64,000 bases of DNA from Arcanobacterium ihumii (GTDB lineage: Bacteria > Actinomycetota > Actinomycetes > Actinomycetales > Actinomycetaceae), in assembly GCF_900604515.1 (NCBI RefSeq), contig NZ_UWOS01000001.1:310001-374000 (forward strand), in the 5' to 3' direction. Shown here one piece after another: positions 54,816 through 63,822 of the stretch. The notes beneath the pieces are model-generated. The model was not told the DNA's origin. It saw nothing but the letters and a program-made list of their open reading frames with translations, and did no database searches. How positions within the stretch are numbered: position 1 is the first letter of the stretch; each line of letters begins with the position of its first letter. The position numbers and the translations under genes are program-made.

Positions 54816-56240
54816 ATGGCAAACGTCGAAATGACGGGTATCGAAATCGTCAAAGATGCCGAACGAACTGCCCAACCACACAATTTGTTCCTCCCTTGGT
54901 TCGCTTCGAACATTTCTGTGTTCGGAATGAGCTACGGCGCCTGGATCTTAGGATTTGGCATTTCCTTTTGGCAGGCTGCAATCATCTCCATTGTTAGCGT
55001 AATTCTCTCCTTTGCGATCTGTGGTGTAATCGCGCTTGGTGGTAAACGCGGTTCGGTACCAACGATGGTGATGTCTCGCTCCGCGTTCGGCGTCCACGGA
55101 GCAAAAATCCCAGGAATCATCTCATGGCTAACGTCAATCGGCTGGGAAACCTCCCTAGCAATCACCGCCGTCTTAGCAACAAACACCGTGCTTGCTAGGC
55201 TCGGATGGGCAGGAGACAACTCCACCACCGTCAAGGTGCTTGCCGCAGCAATTGTTGCTGCTCTCATTGTTCTTGGCGCAGTTGCTGGCTATCACATCAT
55301 CATGCGAATGCAGGCTTGGTTGACCTGGATCACCGGCATTACAACAATCATTTATGTTTTCCTTGTGATTCCTCATATTAATTGGTCAACCTTAATGTCC
55401 GCTCCAAGTGGATCAGTTCCAGCTATGATTGGCGCCGGCGTCATGGCTATGACAGGCATGGGACTAGGATGGGTAAATATCGCTGCTGATTGGGCACGTT
55501 ATCAGAAGCGCGAAGCCAAAGGCTCCCACATCGTTTTCTGGAATACCCTTGGTGGTTCACTCGGACCGGTTGCACTAATCACCTTCGGTCTCATGCTAGC
55601 CGGCTCTAATTCGGATCTTTCGGAAGCAATCGGTTCTGACCCAGTCGGTGCACTAGCAACATTGCTCCCAACCTGGTTCCTCATCCCATTCCTTCTGACT
55701 GCAATTCTCTCCCTTCTCTCAGGTGCAATTAATGGTATTTACTCCTCTGGTTTGACGCTCCTCACCCTTGGAATCAAGGTTCCTCGTCCACTCGCATCTT
55801 TGATTGACGGCGTCATCCTCACAACTGGAACAATCTACGTAACCTTCTTCTCCCCTACGTTTATCGGACCGTTCCAATCCTTCCTCGTTACTCTTGGAGT
55901 TCCACTTGCTGCTTGGGCAGGAATTATGATGGCAGACATCGCTATGCGCAAGAAGAATTACGACGAACGAGCACTTTTCGATCCACAAGGACGCTACGGC
56001 GCATTCAATATCAGTGCCCTTATTGTACTTGCCGTGTGCTGTGTGATCGGCTGGGGATTCGTTGTCAACGGTTACTCAGATGCTTCCTTCAACGACTGGC
56101 AAGGTTATCTTCTTCCACTCATTGGCGGAAAAGAAGGTGCCTGGGGCGGCGGCAACATCGGCGTCATCCTTGCATTGATTCTGGGCTTCACCGGATACTA
56201 CGCATTCTCCGCAAAGCGTGTTCGTAGCCAGGAAAGCTGA
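54816..56240 (+). CDS. NCS1-family nucleobase permease
   Basis: Nucleobase:cation symporter-1 protein of 474 aa with twelve hydrophobic helices, in the purine/cytosine permease branch. Family sequence includes NLFLPWFASNISVFGMSYGA in helix 1, RGSVPTMVMSRSAFGVHG and GMGLGWVNIAADWARYQ. It imports a nucleobase (purine, cytosine or a relative). The stop codon and the phosphorylase start share a base (TGATG), so import and phosphorolysis are coupled. Together with the pur genes upstream it places salvage and synthesis side by side. Confidence 0.88.
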   Translation: MANVEMTGIEIVKDAERTAQPHNLFLPWFASNISVFGMSYGAWILGFGISFWQAAIISIVSVILSFAICGVIALGGKRGSVPTMVMSRSAFGVHGAKIPGIISWLTSIGWETSLAITAVLATNTVLARLGWAGDNSTTVKVLAAAIVAALIVLGAVAGYHIIMRMQAWLTWITGITTIIYVFLVIPHINWSTLMSAPSGSVPAMIGAGVMAMTGMGLGWVNIAADWARYQKREAKGSHIVFWNTLGGSLGPVALITFGLMLAGSNSDLSEAIGSDPVGALATLLPTWFLIPFLLTAILSLLSGAINGIYSSGLTLLTLGIKVPRPLASLIDGVILTTGTIYVTFFSPTFIGPFQSFLVTLGVPLAAWAGIMMADIAMRKKNYDERALFDPQGRYGAFNISALIVLAVCCVIGWGFVVNGYSDASFNDWQGYLLPLIGGKEGAWGGGNIGVILALILGFTGYYAFSAKRVRSQES

Positions 56241-57070
56241 TGAATCTAGAACGATACGCGCGACTTCAAGATTGCTACCAAGATCCCTTTATACTACGCA
56301 GCCTCCAGGCGGGCTCGGAGCTGATTGAAGAGCTGACGGGTGTTGAACAGCACGATGCATTCGTCGTTCTAGGCTCCGGACTCACAGACAGCATCTTGAA
56401 TCTTGGTGAGGTACGTAAACGTATTCCGTTGGCGTGGCTCCCACTGGTACGGGAGCCAGCTGCCGAAGGTCACGGGCGCGAATTGCTCTCTATCGACCTT
56501 GACATTAACTCACATGTGCACCACATCCTCGTAAGTACAGGACGTATCCATCTCTATGAAGGCTACACCCCAGCGGAAATCAGCTACTTGGCACAGGTAG
56601 CTGCACTCACCGGCATCGACCGTGCATTCTTAACTAACGCCGGAGGTTGCCTACGCGACTGGAAGCTAGGTGAGGTTATGGCGATCTCCGACCACGTCAA
56701 CATGAGTGGGTACTCCCCTTTCACGGGTCCTGCTTTTACTGATATTTGGGAACTGTGGGACCCAGAGTTGACGACGGCGATGAAGGCTGTAACTCAGCAG
56801 AATGGAACCTACGCGATACTTCGCGGTCCCGAGTTTCAAACTCAACGAGAATCAGAGATCATGCGGTCAAACGGGATCGATATGGTTGGTATGAGCACCG
56901 TACTTGAGGCGATTGCATTGCACCAACTTGGAGTGAGGCTAGCCGGGGTTTCCGTCGTGTCTGACCTATCATTCGACGCAACTCCGACTACTCATGAGGA
57001 CGTCTTAGAGGCAGTTCAAGGGGCGCATTCGACCGTATTAAAGGCACTCAACACCATGCTCAGTTGCTGA
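56240..57070 (+). CDS. Purine-nucleoside-phosphorylase-like enzyme
   Basis: Trimeric-type nucleoside phosphorylase of 276 aa. The phosphate loop is VVLGSGLTDSI (43-53), and STGRIHLYEGYTP (99-111) has the His and Tyr that contact phosphate and ribose. VGMSTVLEAIA (216-226) is the base-site region. Two residues that define 6-oxopurine specificity in human PNP, Glu201 and Asn243, align here with Gln200 (in GPEFQTQRE) and Asp242 (in VVSDLS), so the base preference may differ. It overlaps the permease stop by 1 nt. The reaction would give a free base plus (deoxy)ribose-1-phosphate, feeding the pentose pathways elsewhere in the window. Confidence 0.85.
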   Translation: MNLERYARLQDCYQDPFILRSLQAGSELIEELTGVEQHDAFVVLGSGLTDSILNLGEVRKRIPLAWLPLVREPAAEGHGRELLSIDLDINSHVHHILVSTGRIHLYEGYTPAEISYLAQVAALTGIDRAFLTNAGGCLRDWKLGEVMAISDHVNMSGYSPFTGPAFTDIWELWDPELTTAMKAVTQQNGTYAILRGPEFQTQRESEIMRSNGIDMVGMSTVLEAIALHQLGVRLAGVSVVSDLSFDATPTTHEDVLEAVQGAHSTVLKALNTMLSC

Positions 57071-57285
57071 TATACGAACGTAACTAAAGGGACCTGAAAA
57101 CGCAGTAACTTGAACCAAGGATAATGCACCAAGAGTGTGGCATCCTGACGGCTATGATCACTAAAGTAGCAGACGACGATGGCAACCGAGAAACCAACCA
57201 CATTATTCGGGCACTGATACTTTGCAACTGATTGCATCCGATAAGTAAGTTAGGAGCGCTTTAGCGCAAGTATGCACAATATGCT

Positions 57286-57317
57286 GGTGGGCTGGGATTT
57301 TTCAATCCCAGCCCACC
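57286..57317. terminator. Convergent terminator, phosphorylase / rplQ
   Basis: Perfect 14-bp GC-rich stem (57286-57299 with 57304-57317) and 4-nt loop between converging genes. The remaining part of the 278-nt gap (57071-57285) shows nothing else beyond a small GCGC hairpin. Confidence 0.8.
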
Positions 57318-57348
57318 AATCTTTAAGCTATTAGCTAGTTAAACAAGT

Positions 57349-57873
57349 TTACTTAGCTTCTTCAGCAGTTTCGGTAGCTTCAGCTTCTGGAGCTTCCGCC
57401 TCAACGGCTTCGGTCTCTTCTACTACAGTTTCCTCAACCTTAGCTTCTTCTTCCTTAGCAGCAGCGTGCTCAGCAACCTTCTCGGCTTCCTTTACAACTG
57501 CTTGCTTTGGCGAAACTGGCTCAAGGACGAGTGAGAGCTCGGCCATCGGAGCGTTGTCGCCCTTGCGGTTAGGAAGCTTTACGATACGGGTGTATCCACC
57601 GTTTCGCTCAGCAAACTTTGGAGCTAGTTCTTCGAATAAGATGTAAGCGGTCTCGCGATCGCGAAGCACCTTAAGAGCAAGACGACGGTTGTGGGTGTCG
57701 CCCTTCTTAGCCTTGGTAATGAGCTTTTCCATGTACGGACGTACACGCTTTGCTTTTGCTTCGGTTGTAACAACGGATTCGTTGTGGATGAGCTGACGGC
57801 ACATATTGGCAATGATTAGACGCTCATGCGCCGGGGAACCACCCAGGCGTGCACCCTTTGTGGGCTTAGGCAT
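57349..57873 (-). CDS. rplQ: 50S ribosomal protein L17
   Basis: Ribosomal protein of 174 aa. The core PTKGARLGGSPAHERLIIANMCRQL to about residue 118 is standard; beyond it lies a 55-residue tail made almost only of Glu, Ala, Val and Thr. Such acidic tails are frequent in actinobacterial L17. It is the last gene of the alpha-type operon and follows rpoA by 31 nt. truA, its usual next neighbour, is 14.3 kb away. Confidence 0.97.
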   Translation of the reverse strand: MPKPTKGARLGGSPAHERLIIANMCRQLIHNESVVTTEAKAKRVRPYMEKLITKAKKGDTHNRRLALKVLRDRETAYILFEELAPKFAERNGGYTRIVKLPNRKGDNAPMAELSLVLEPVSPKQAVVKEAEKVAEHAAAKEEEAKVEETVVEETEAVEAEAPEAEATETAEEAK

Positions 57874-57904
57874 TGTTTCTCCTAGAAATTATTGTGCAGA
57901 ACCC

Positions 57905-58909
57905 TTAGCCCTGCAGATCGTCACTGAAAGTCATCGAGTAGTTATCGTCGCCATATCCGGAAACGAAGCCGGCTGGGGAATCCTTCAAACGCAAGTCGAG
58001 CTTTGCAAGTTCGTCCTTGACATCTTCGATCGACTTAGCACCGAAGTTACGAATATCCAACAAATCAGCTTCTGAACGAAGAACAAGTTCACCGATGGTA
58101 TGGATTCCTTCGCGCTGCAAGCAGTTCTGTGAACGAGCTGGCAGGTTAAGAATCGTGATAGGACGCTGAAGATCGGAAGACTGGGTCTCCTGAACTGGGG
58201 CTTCCTTCAACTCAAGACCTTCAACCTCTTCATTAAGCTCGGTGCACAAGCCGAAGAGCTCAACAAGGGTCTTACCAGCGGATGCAAAAGCATCGCGCGG
58301 AAGCATCGAAGCCTTGGTTTCAACATCAACGATGAGCTTATCAAAATCGGTACGCTGTCCAACACGAGTTGCCTCAACCTTGTATGAAACCTTCACAACC
58401 GGTGAGTAAATCGAGTCAACAGGAATACGACCAATTTCGTACTCTGGCGAGTTGTTCTGTGCAGCGGAAACATAACCGCGTCCACGCTCAACAGTCAGAT
58501 CGATCTCGATCTTGCCTTTGTCGTTCAAAGTGGCAATCACAAGATCAGGGTTGTGGATCTCAACACCTGCTGGAGGGGTGATATCCGAAGCAAGAACCTG
58601 CCCTGGTCCCTGCTTACGCAGGTACATAAGAACTGGTTCGTCATGCTCTGAGGTAACAACAAGATCCTTGAGGTTAAGGATGATCTCAGCTACGTCTTCC
58701 TTACAACCTTCGATGGTTGAGAACTCGTGAAGAACTCCATCGATGTGGATCGACGTAACTGCCGATCCCGGAATCGAAGAAAGCAAAGTACGACGAAGAG
58801 AGTTACCAAGCGTGTAGCCAAATCCAGGCTCAAGCGGGTTGAGTGTGAAGCGAGAACGAGTCTCGGAGACCTTTTCTTCGGTCAGCATAGGACGCTGTTC
58901 GATGATCAC
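57905..58909 (-). CDS. rpoA: RNA polymerase alpha subunit
   Basis: Protein of 334 aa. The N-terminal assembly domain has [21 protein letters not shown] (about 16-36) and the C-terminal domain (about 255-320), with [20 protein letters not shown], contains the UP-element-binding residues. An acidic tail follows. It lies between rpsK (116-nt gap) and rplQ; rpsD, found between rpsK and rpoA in some bacteria, is not here. Confidence 0.98.
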   Translation of the reverse strand: MIIEQRPMLTEEKVSETRSRFTLNPLEPGFGYTLGNSLRRTLLSSIPGSAVTSIHIDGVLHEFSTIEGCKEDVAEIILNLKDLVVTSEHDEPVLMYLRKQGPGQVLASDITPPAGVEIHNPDLVIATLNDKGKIEIDLTVERGRGYVSAAQNNSPEYEIGRIPVDSIYSPVVKVSYKVEATRVGQRTDFDKLIVDVETKASMLPRDAFASAGKTLVELFGLCTELNEEVEGLELKEAPVQETQSSDLQRPITILNLPARSQNCLQREGIHTIGELVLRSEADLLDIRNFGAKSIEDVKDELAKLDLRLKDSPAGFVSGYGDDNYSMTFSDDLQG

Positions 58910-59025
58910 TGTGTTTTCCTTTCGCAGACGCCCACCATATGACGTCTATTTATGTTTCCGAGCTGGTGAACAACCAGCGGAATGGGTAACTACATACCCG
59001 AGGAAGGGGTCGAAACCCCAAAGCA

Positions 59026-59421
59026 TCAAACGCGGCGGCGCTTGGGTGGACGGCAACCGTTGTGAGCCTGAGGGGTTACGTCAGAAATCGAGGTAACTTC
59101 CAAACCTGAAGCGGTCAAAGAGCGGATAGCGGTTTCGCGTCCTGAGCCTGGGCCCTTAACGAAAACGTCTACCTTCTTCATTCCCTGGTCCATAGCGCGG
59201 CGTGCTGCATTCTCAGCGGCAAGCTGAGCAGCATACGGCGTGGACTTACGGGAGCCCTTGAAGCCGACCATACCTGACGAGCAAGTTGCAATAACTTCAC
59301 CCTTTGGGTCGGTAATGGAAACGATTGTGTTGTTGAAGGTCGACTTGATATGAGCCTGACCCGTTGTTACGTTCTTGCGCACATTGCGACGCGGACGACG
59401 CGCCTGTGTCTTAGGTGGCAT
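59026..59421 (-). CDS. rpsK: 30S ribosomal protein S11
   Basis: Ribosomal protein of 131 aa from the ATG at 59421 (GGAG 9 nt upstream). [18 protein letters not shown] and the C-terminal [15 protein letters not shown], which carries the conserved Asn-Gly site, are diagnostic. Confidence 0.98.
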   Translation of the reverse strand: MPPKTQARRPRRNVRKNVTTGQAHIKSTFNNTIVSITDPKGEVIATCSSGMVGFKGSRKSTPYAAQLAAENAARRAMDQGMKKVDVFVKGPGSGRETAIRSLTASGLEVTSISDVTPQAHNGCRPPKRRRV

Positions 59422-59471
59422 TCTAAAATTCTCCTGAATTAATCGTCGATTCACGCCCGAAGGCGGAACTA

Positions 59472-59840
59472 CTACTTCTTCTTACCTGCAACGGTACGCT
59501 TTGGACCCTTACGGGTACGTGCGTTCGTCTTAGTGCGCTGACCATGAACAGGCAGACCACGACGGTGGCGAAGACCTTGGTAGCAACCAATCTCGATCTT
59601 GCGGCGAATATCAGCCTGAACTTCACGGCGGAGATCACCTTCGACCTTGTAGTTCTCATCGATGTGGTTCTTAAGCTTAACCAAATCGTCTTCAGAGAGA
59701 TCTTTCACGCGAGTATCTGGATTTACTCCAGTAGCGGCAAGAGTTTCATGCGCGCGCGTACGACCGATGCCAAAAATATATGTAAGCGCGATTTCAACTC
59801 GCTTTTCGCGAGGCAAATCAACGCCAGATAGACGTGCCAT
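59472..59840 (-). CDS. rpsM: 30S ribosomal protein S13
   Basis: Ribosomal protein of 122 aa: [19 protein letters not shown] at the N-terminus, [20 protein letters not shown] and a basic C-terminal tail that contacts tRNA. It is separated from rpmJ by 144 nt containing two hairpins and from rpsK by 50 nt. Confidence 0.98.
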   Translation of the reverse strand: MARLSGVDLPREKRVEIALTYIFGIGRTRAHETLAATGVNPDTRVKDLSEDDLVKLKNHIDENYKVEGDLRREVQADIRRKIEIGCYQGLRHRRGLPVHGQRTKTNARTRKGPKRTVAGKKK

Positions 59841-59900
59841 TCTTATTGGCTCCTATTTGTCCATTCCGAAGGTGTGGAACACTGCAACCCCATTTTAGGG

Positions 59901-59938
59901 CCTCGGCCTTCGGACCGAGGGTTGCGCGTTTTACGCGC
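59901..59938 (-). other. Two hairpins in the rpmJ-rpsM gap
   Basis: CCTCGG-N8-CCGAGG (59901-59920) and GCGCGT-N3-ACGCGC (59924-59938) lie side by side in the 144-nt gap before rpsM. An alternative pairing of GCAACCC (59884-59890) with GGGTTGC (59919-59925) would disrupt both, so the leader could switch between two forms. Confidence 0.45.
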
Positions 59939-59984
59939 TAACAGTGCTAGTACATCTCCCCCACCTCAGTGAGGGATGCCAGAA

Positions 59985-60101
59985 TTAACCCTGGCGCTGC
60001 TTGTGCCGCGGATTTGAGTCACAAATGACCATAACGCGACCGTGACGACGGATAATCTTGCAGTTTTCGCAGATCCGCTTCACGCTTGGTTTGACCTTCA
60101 T
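59985..60101 (-). CDS. rpmJ: 50S ribosomal protein L36
   Basis: A 38-aa ribosomal protein found by reading the gap between infA and rpsM. It begins [20 protein letters not shown] and ends RHKQRQG, with zinc ligands Cys11, Cys14, Cys27 and His33, so it is the zinc-binding (C+) type. The position between infA and rpsM is the standard one. Confidence 0.97.
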   Translation of the reverse strand: MKVKPSVKRICENCKIIRRHGRVMVICDSNPRHKQRQG

Positions 60102-60152
60102 AGTGTCTTTCCTTTGCCGATTCCGAAGAGTCGGCAGATTGACTCGACGGGC

Positions 60153-60374
60153 TTACTTGTAGCGATAAACAATCCGACCACGACTTAGATCGTAGGGCGT
60201 GAGCTCTACAACGACGCGATCTTCTGGAAGGATCTTGATGTAGTGTTGACGCATCTTACCCGAGATGTGAGCAAGCACTTGGTGCCCATTCTCCAACTCG
60301 ACCTTGAACATCGCATTAGGCAACGCCTCAAGGACGGTTCCTTCTACTTCGATGACGCCTTCTTTTTTCGCCAT
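60153..60374 (-). CDS. infA: Translation initiation factor IF-1
   Basis: OB-fold factor of 73 aa: [21 protein letters not shown] and the C-terminal [16 protein letters not shown] are diagnostic. It binds the ribosomal A site during initiation. The 178-nt gap upstream to map is large enough for a promoter of its own. Confidence 0.98.
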   Translation of the reverse strand: MAKKEGVIEVEGTVLEALPNAMFKVELENGHQVLAHISGKMRQHYIKILPEDRVVVELTPYDLSRGRIVYRYK

Positions 60375-60552
60375 GTTACCCGCTTACTTTATTTTTCTTT
60401 CCAATTCAGCCAGCAAATACTGCCTGATCGATGCTCTATATTGAATACAAAGCACCAACGAACAATTCTACGACATCAACATTCTTTTAGAAAGACGGAT
60501 TTCGGTGGAGCACGTCACGCCAGAATTCCATCTTCTGTCCTGGATCCACACC

Positions 60553-61392
60553 TCAGTCCAAAGGTGCAACATCAATGCCATACTTTGCGAGTCCAACCGC
60601 ACCACCGTCGGGAGCCGAAAGTACCCATACACCACCGGCATGCAACGCGACTTGATGCTCCCAGTGGCACGCATCGCCACCGTCTTGCGTAACAACCGTC
60701 CACTCATCATCAAGCGTGCGGTATGCCTGACTCTTTTGTGCCAAAATCGGTTCAATACATAGCACCATTCCTGGGCGTAGCTTCGGGCCCTTACGCGAAG
60801 TTCGGAAATTGAGCACATCTGGTTCCATATGCATCTTGGTGCCAATACCGTGTCCAATGAAATCCTCGACGATATCCGGTCGAATTGCAGGATCAAGGCT
60901 AACAATGTAGTCGTCAATCGCGTTTCCGATATCTGAAACGTATTTACCCTTAGCCATTGCAGCAATTCCACGCCACATTGCTTCTTTGGTGATGCTGGAA
61001 AGTTGTTCCCGACGCTCACGCACGGCGTTCTCCCCTCCTGGAAGGACCTTTGTAAAGCAGGCATCACCATGCCAGCCGTTTAATACCGCACCGCAGTCCA
61101 TCGAAACAATATCTCCAGGTTGAAGCACTTCAGCACCCGGAATCCCATGGACAACCGTACTATTTACCGAGATACAAGTCTGGCGCGGATAGTCGTAGTA
61201 GCCGTAAAAGTTGGATTTTGCATCGTGAGAAGCAATGACGTCACGTGCGATATCATCCAACTCGCCCGTCGTGATTCCTGGTACAGCGGCGTCGTCCAAG
61301 GCCTTGTGTATATCGGCGACAACGAGGGCCGATTTGCGCATCTGACGGATCTGATCGTTCGTCTTAAGCTCGATTTTGTTGCTATTAAACAT
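60553..61392 (-). CDS. map: Methionine aminopeptidase, type I
   Basis: Dinuclear metal peptidase of 279 aa that removes N-terminal Met. Metal ligands are visible as Asp in DIVSMDCGAVLNG and GWHGDACF, His in FIGHGIGTKMHMEP, and Glu in CIEPILA and WEHQVALH. It follows adk after 75 nt that contain a terminator-like hairpin. Confidence 0.96.
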   Translation of the reverse strand: MFNSNKIELKTNDQIRQMRKSALVVADIHKALDDAAVPGITTGELDDIARDVIASHDAKSNFYGYYDYPRQTCISVNSTVVHGIPGAEVLQPGDIVSMDCGAVLNGWHGDACFTKVLPGGENAVRERREQLSSITKEAMWRGIAAMAKGKYVSDIGNAIDDYIVSLDPAIRPDIVEDFIGHGIGTKMHMEPDVLNFRTSRKGPKLRPGMVLCIEPILAQKSQAYRTLDDEWTVVTQDGGDACHWEHQVALHAGGVWVLSAPDGGAVGLAKYGIDVAPLD

Positions 61393-61410
61393 GGTTTCGC
61401 TTTCTAAAAG

Positions 61411-61440
61411 ACGATAACCGCCCTCACGGACGGCTATCGT
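61411..61440 (-). terminator. Terminator-like hairpin between adk and map
   Basis: Stem of 6 + 3 bp with one mismatch (61411-61420 with 61431-61440) and a 10-nt loop, followed on the minus strand by CTTTTAG. It could reduce transcription from adk into map. Confidence 0.45.
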
Positions 61441-61467
61441 TCTACATATTTAAAGAGCTAGATGCGC

Positions 61468-62064
61468 TCATTGTTCTTCATCGGAGATGTTCAAGAAGGA
61501 TTTGAGTTCGCGAACCAAACGATCAAGAACTTCATCAATCTGACCAGTGCCATCGACAGTTAGAAGAATTCCACGCTGACGATAAACGTCAGTCAGCGGA
61601 GCAGTTGCCGAGTGGTAAACATCAATGCGATGGCGAATAACTTCCTCAGTATCATCGGCACGATCTTCGACTTCTGCACGGTAGAGAAGCCGTCCGACGA
61701 TATCTTCATCTGGGATCGAAAGCTCAATGACAGCGTTTAGCTTTTCTCCACGTTCTGCAAGAATTGCATCCAAAGCTTCAACTTGATGTAAATTACGCGG
61801 ATAACCATCAAGCAAGAACCCCTGTTCTACATCGTCTTGATTGAGGCGATCGCGAACGAGCGCGTCGGTAACTTCGTCTGGAACCAAGTTTCCGTTGTCG
61901 ATATAAGATGCGGCGAGTTTTCCAAGCTCAGTTTGTTCCGCAATGTGTGACCGGAAAATAGCTCCAGTGGAAATGTTTGCAATATTTAATTTTTCTGTGA
62001 GTACCTTTGCTTGGGTGCCCTTTCCTGCTCCAGGAGGACCAACCATAACAAAACGTGCCTTCAT
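61468..62064 (-). CDS. adk: Adenylate kinase, short form
   Basis: Nucleoside monophosphate kinase of 198 aa interconverting ATP + AMP and 2 ADP. P-loop VGPPGAGKGTQA (about 8-19), STGAIFRSHI in the AMP site, and GFLLDGYPRN. The LID region is the short form without the zinc-binding insert. It overlaps secY by 4 nt. Confidence 0.97.
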   Translation of the reverse strand: MKARFVMVGPPGAGKGTQAKVLTEKLNIANISTGAIFRSHIAEQTELGKLAASYIDNGNLVPDEVTDALVRDRLNQDDVEQGFLLDGYPRNLHQVEALDAILAERGEKLNAVIELSIPDEDIVGRLLYRAEVEDRADDTEEVIRHRIDVYHSATAPLTDVYRQRGILLTVDGTGQIDEVLDRLVRELKSFLNISDEEQ

Positions 62065-63347
62065 CGTAAGAAACCTTCATAGTGACGTTGTTGGAGCTGC
62101 GCGTCAATATCTTTGACTGTTTGGAGTCCAACTCCAACGAGGATGATAATCGAAGTTCCACCAAATCCACCGGATGCGATTCCGAGTTGGTTGAACACGA
62201 TATGTGGAATAAGCGCAATAATCGCAAGGTAGAGTGCACCAACCCAATTGATGCGGTTAATGACGTAGCGTAAGTAATCCGCGGTTGGCTGTCCAGCACG
62301 AATACCTGGGATGAATCCCCCGTAGCGCTTCATGTTATCTGCAACTTCTTCTGGGTTGAATGTAATCGACGTGTAGAAGAAAGCGAAGAAAATGATTAGT
62401 AACGCGTAAACGACCATGTACCATGGCGACGTCCACGTGAAGTTTGCATGTAGCCACTGAACCCAACCAGAATTCTGGTTACCAAACTGGGCAATCATCT
62501 GAGGAAGCGAAAGGATAGAGGACGCGAAGATCACTGGGATCACGTTCGCCATATTGATCTTCAGAGGAATATAAGTGGACGTGCCGCCGTAGGTGCGTCG
62601 TCCAACAACACGCTTAGCATACTGAACTGGAATACGTCGCTGAGACTGCTCAACGAAAACAACGACCACAGTGATTGCCAAGAACATGACGACGACGATC
62701 GCTACGTCCATCCAGCCACCTGCGGACTTGGAAACGGTTCCGAGCATCGCTGGGAAGTTTGCAGCGATTCCGGTGAAGATCAAGAGGGACATTCCATTGC
62801 CGACGCCGCGCTCCGTGATTATTTCCGCGAGCCACATGACCAAAGCCGTACCAGCAGTCATTGAGAGGATTGTTAAAAGCTTTGTTCCAATCGTGGCATC
62901 TGGAATCGGCTGAACGTTACATCCAGCAAAGAGTCCTGTATTGGCAACAGAAACGATCACCGATGACTGAAGGACTGCCAAGAATATCGTGAGGTAACGC
63001 GTGTACTCTGTGAGCTTCGCGGTACCCGACTGACCTTCCTTGTGGAGCTCTTCAAAACGTGGGATGACGACGCGCATCAACTGGATGATAATCGACGCAG
63101 TAATGTACGGCATGATTCCCAAAGCAAAGACCGAAAGTTGAAGCATGCCACCACCGGCGAACATGTTCATCATGGTTAGCAAGTCAGCCGAACCTGCCTG
63201 ATCCAAACAAATTCGGACATTCTCATATGAAATGAACGGAGCCGGAACGTATGTACCAAGGCGGTAAATCGCCATGATAAACATCGTTAAGAGCAGCTTG
63301 CGACGCAAGTCTGGAGTACGGAACGCCGATCCTAGTGCTTTCAGCAA
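62061..63347 (-). CDS. secY: Preprotein translocase subunit SecY
   Basis: Core of the Sec channel, 428 aa with ten helices. The N-terminus LKALGSAFRTPDLRRKLL, the plug region and the RRIPVQYAKR loop are standard. The start codon is TTG with AGAGGA 6 nt upstream, and that ribosome-binding site lies within a short palindrome. No rplO is next to it; the gene upstream encodes a surface protein, so the spc-type operon is broken here. A consensus -10 (TATAAT) is found 86 nt upstream. Confidence 0.97.
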   Translation of the reverse strand: MLKALGSAFRTPDLRRKLLLTMFIMAIYRLGTYVPAPFISYENVRICLDQAGSADLLTMMNMFAGGGMLQLSVFALGIMPYITASIIIQLMRVVIPRFEELHKEGQSGTAKLTEYTRYLTIFLAVLQSSVIVSVANTGLFAGCNVQPIPDATIGTKLLTILSMTAGTALVMWLAEIITERGVGNGMSLLIFTGIAANFPAMLGTVSKSAGGWMDVAIVVVMFLAITVVVVFVEQSQRRIPVQYAKRVVGRRTYGGTSTYIPLKINMANVIPVIFASSILSLPQMIAQFGNQNSGWVQWLHANFTWTSPWYMVVYALLIIFFAFFYTSITFNPEEVADNMKRYGGFIPGIRAGQPTADYLRYVINRINWVGALYLAIIALIPHIVFNQLGIASGGFGGTSIIILVGVGLQTVKDIDAQLQQRHYEGFLR

Positions 63348-63360
63348 GAGAGGTCCTCTC
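63348..63360 (-). repeat. Palindrome covering secY ribosome-binding site
   Basis: GAGAGG-T-CCTCTC (plus strand) abuts the TTG start of secY and contains its Shine-Dalgarno sequence, so the mRNA could mask it partly. The loop is only 1 nt, so an RNA hairpin would need to open a pair or two. Confidence 0.5.
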
Positions 63361-63432
63361 GGTCAGGCCAATTTCTGGCTATTCGGTTTTGTGAGCCGAA
63401 TGTTAGTGCGCGAGCATATACGCCAATGAAAC

Positions 63433-63438
63433 ATTATA
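63433..63438 (-). promoter_or_regulatory. secY -10 box
   Basis: Perfect TATAAT on the minus strand, 85 nt before the secY start. The matching -35 position is poor (ATCAAG at 17-nt spacing). Predicts a leader of about 80 nt. Confidence 0.5.
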
Positions 63439-63644
63439 CCGGTAAATGAGCAATTCTTGATACGCAAATTTGAGAGACTTACAACGCGTTTGGAAACATT
63501 TTGCCTACAAATCGGTCATTTAAGGTCCAAAGGACTGGCATTGACCGATGAAGATATGACATAGAACTTATTGAGCCACGTTTTTGGTATGGATTTGGTG
63601 CGATATTTTGGCAGTTTGGAGTGCTCGACGGTAACTGGATAGCA

Positions 63645-63685
63645 CTGTGGGATTGGAAACCGTTGTTTCGGCTCCAATCCCACAG
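63645..63685 (-). terminator. Terminator of the surface-protein gene
   Basis: Perfect 13-bp stem (63645-63657 with 63673-63685) with a 15-nt loop that can form three further pairs. It lies 137 nt after the surface-protein stop codon on the minus strand; the tract after it is not T-rich. Confidence 0.6.
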
Positions 63686-63822
63686 CGGTTTGGGTGTTTA
63701 ATATGTGCTTGTCAGAAAACACCCAAGTCTTGTCCCCTACCCATGGTTGCCACGCCGGTTAGCGCAATTTCAGTGTTCACACATAAAGTGTGGCTACCAA
63801 AGAGGTTCAAGGAGATAATGCG

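Larger units (their letters stand above)
63361..63822. other. secY upstream region
   Basis: 462 nt between the surface-protein tail and secY, both on the minus strand. It contains the secY -10 box (63433-63438), the terminator of the surface-protein gene (63645-63685) and a small CACAC-N5-GTGTG dyad (63778-63792). No coding frame is convincing. Confidence 0.6.

Noticed and set aside
58910-59025. Missing rpsD as evidence of deletion
   Set aside because: Several actinobacteria also lack rpsD at this position, so its absence is not unusual.
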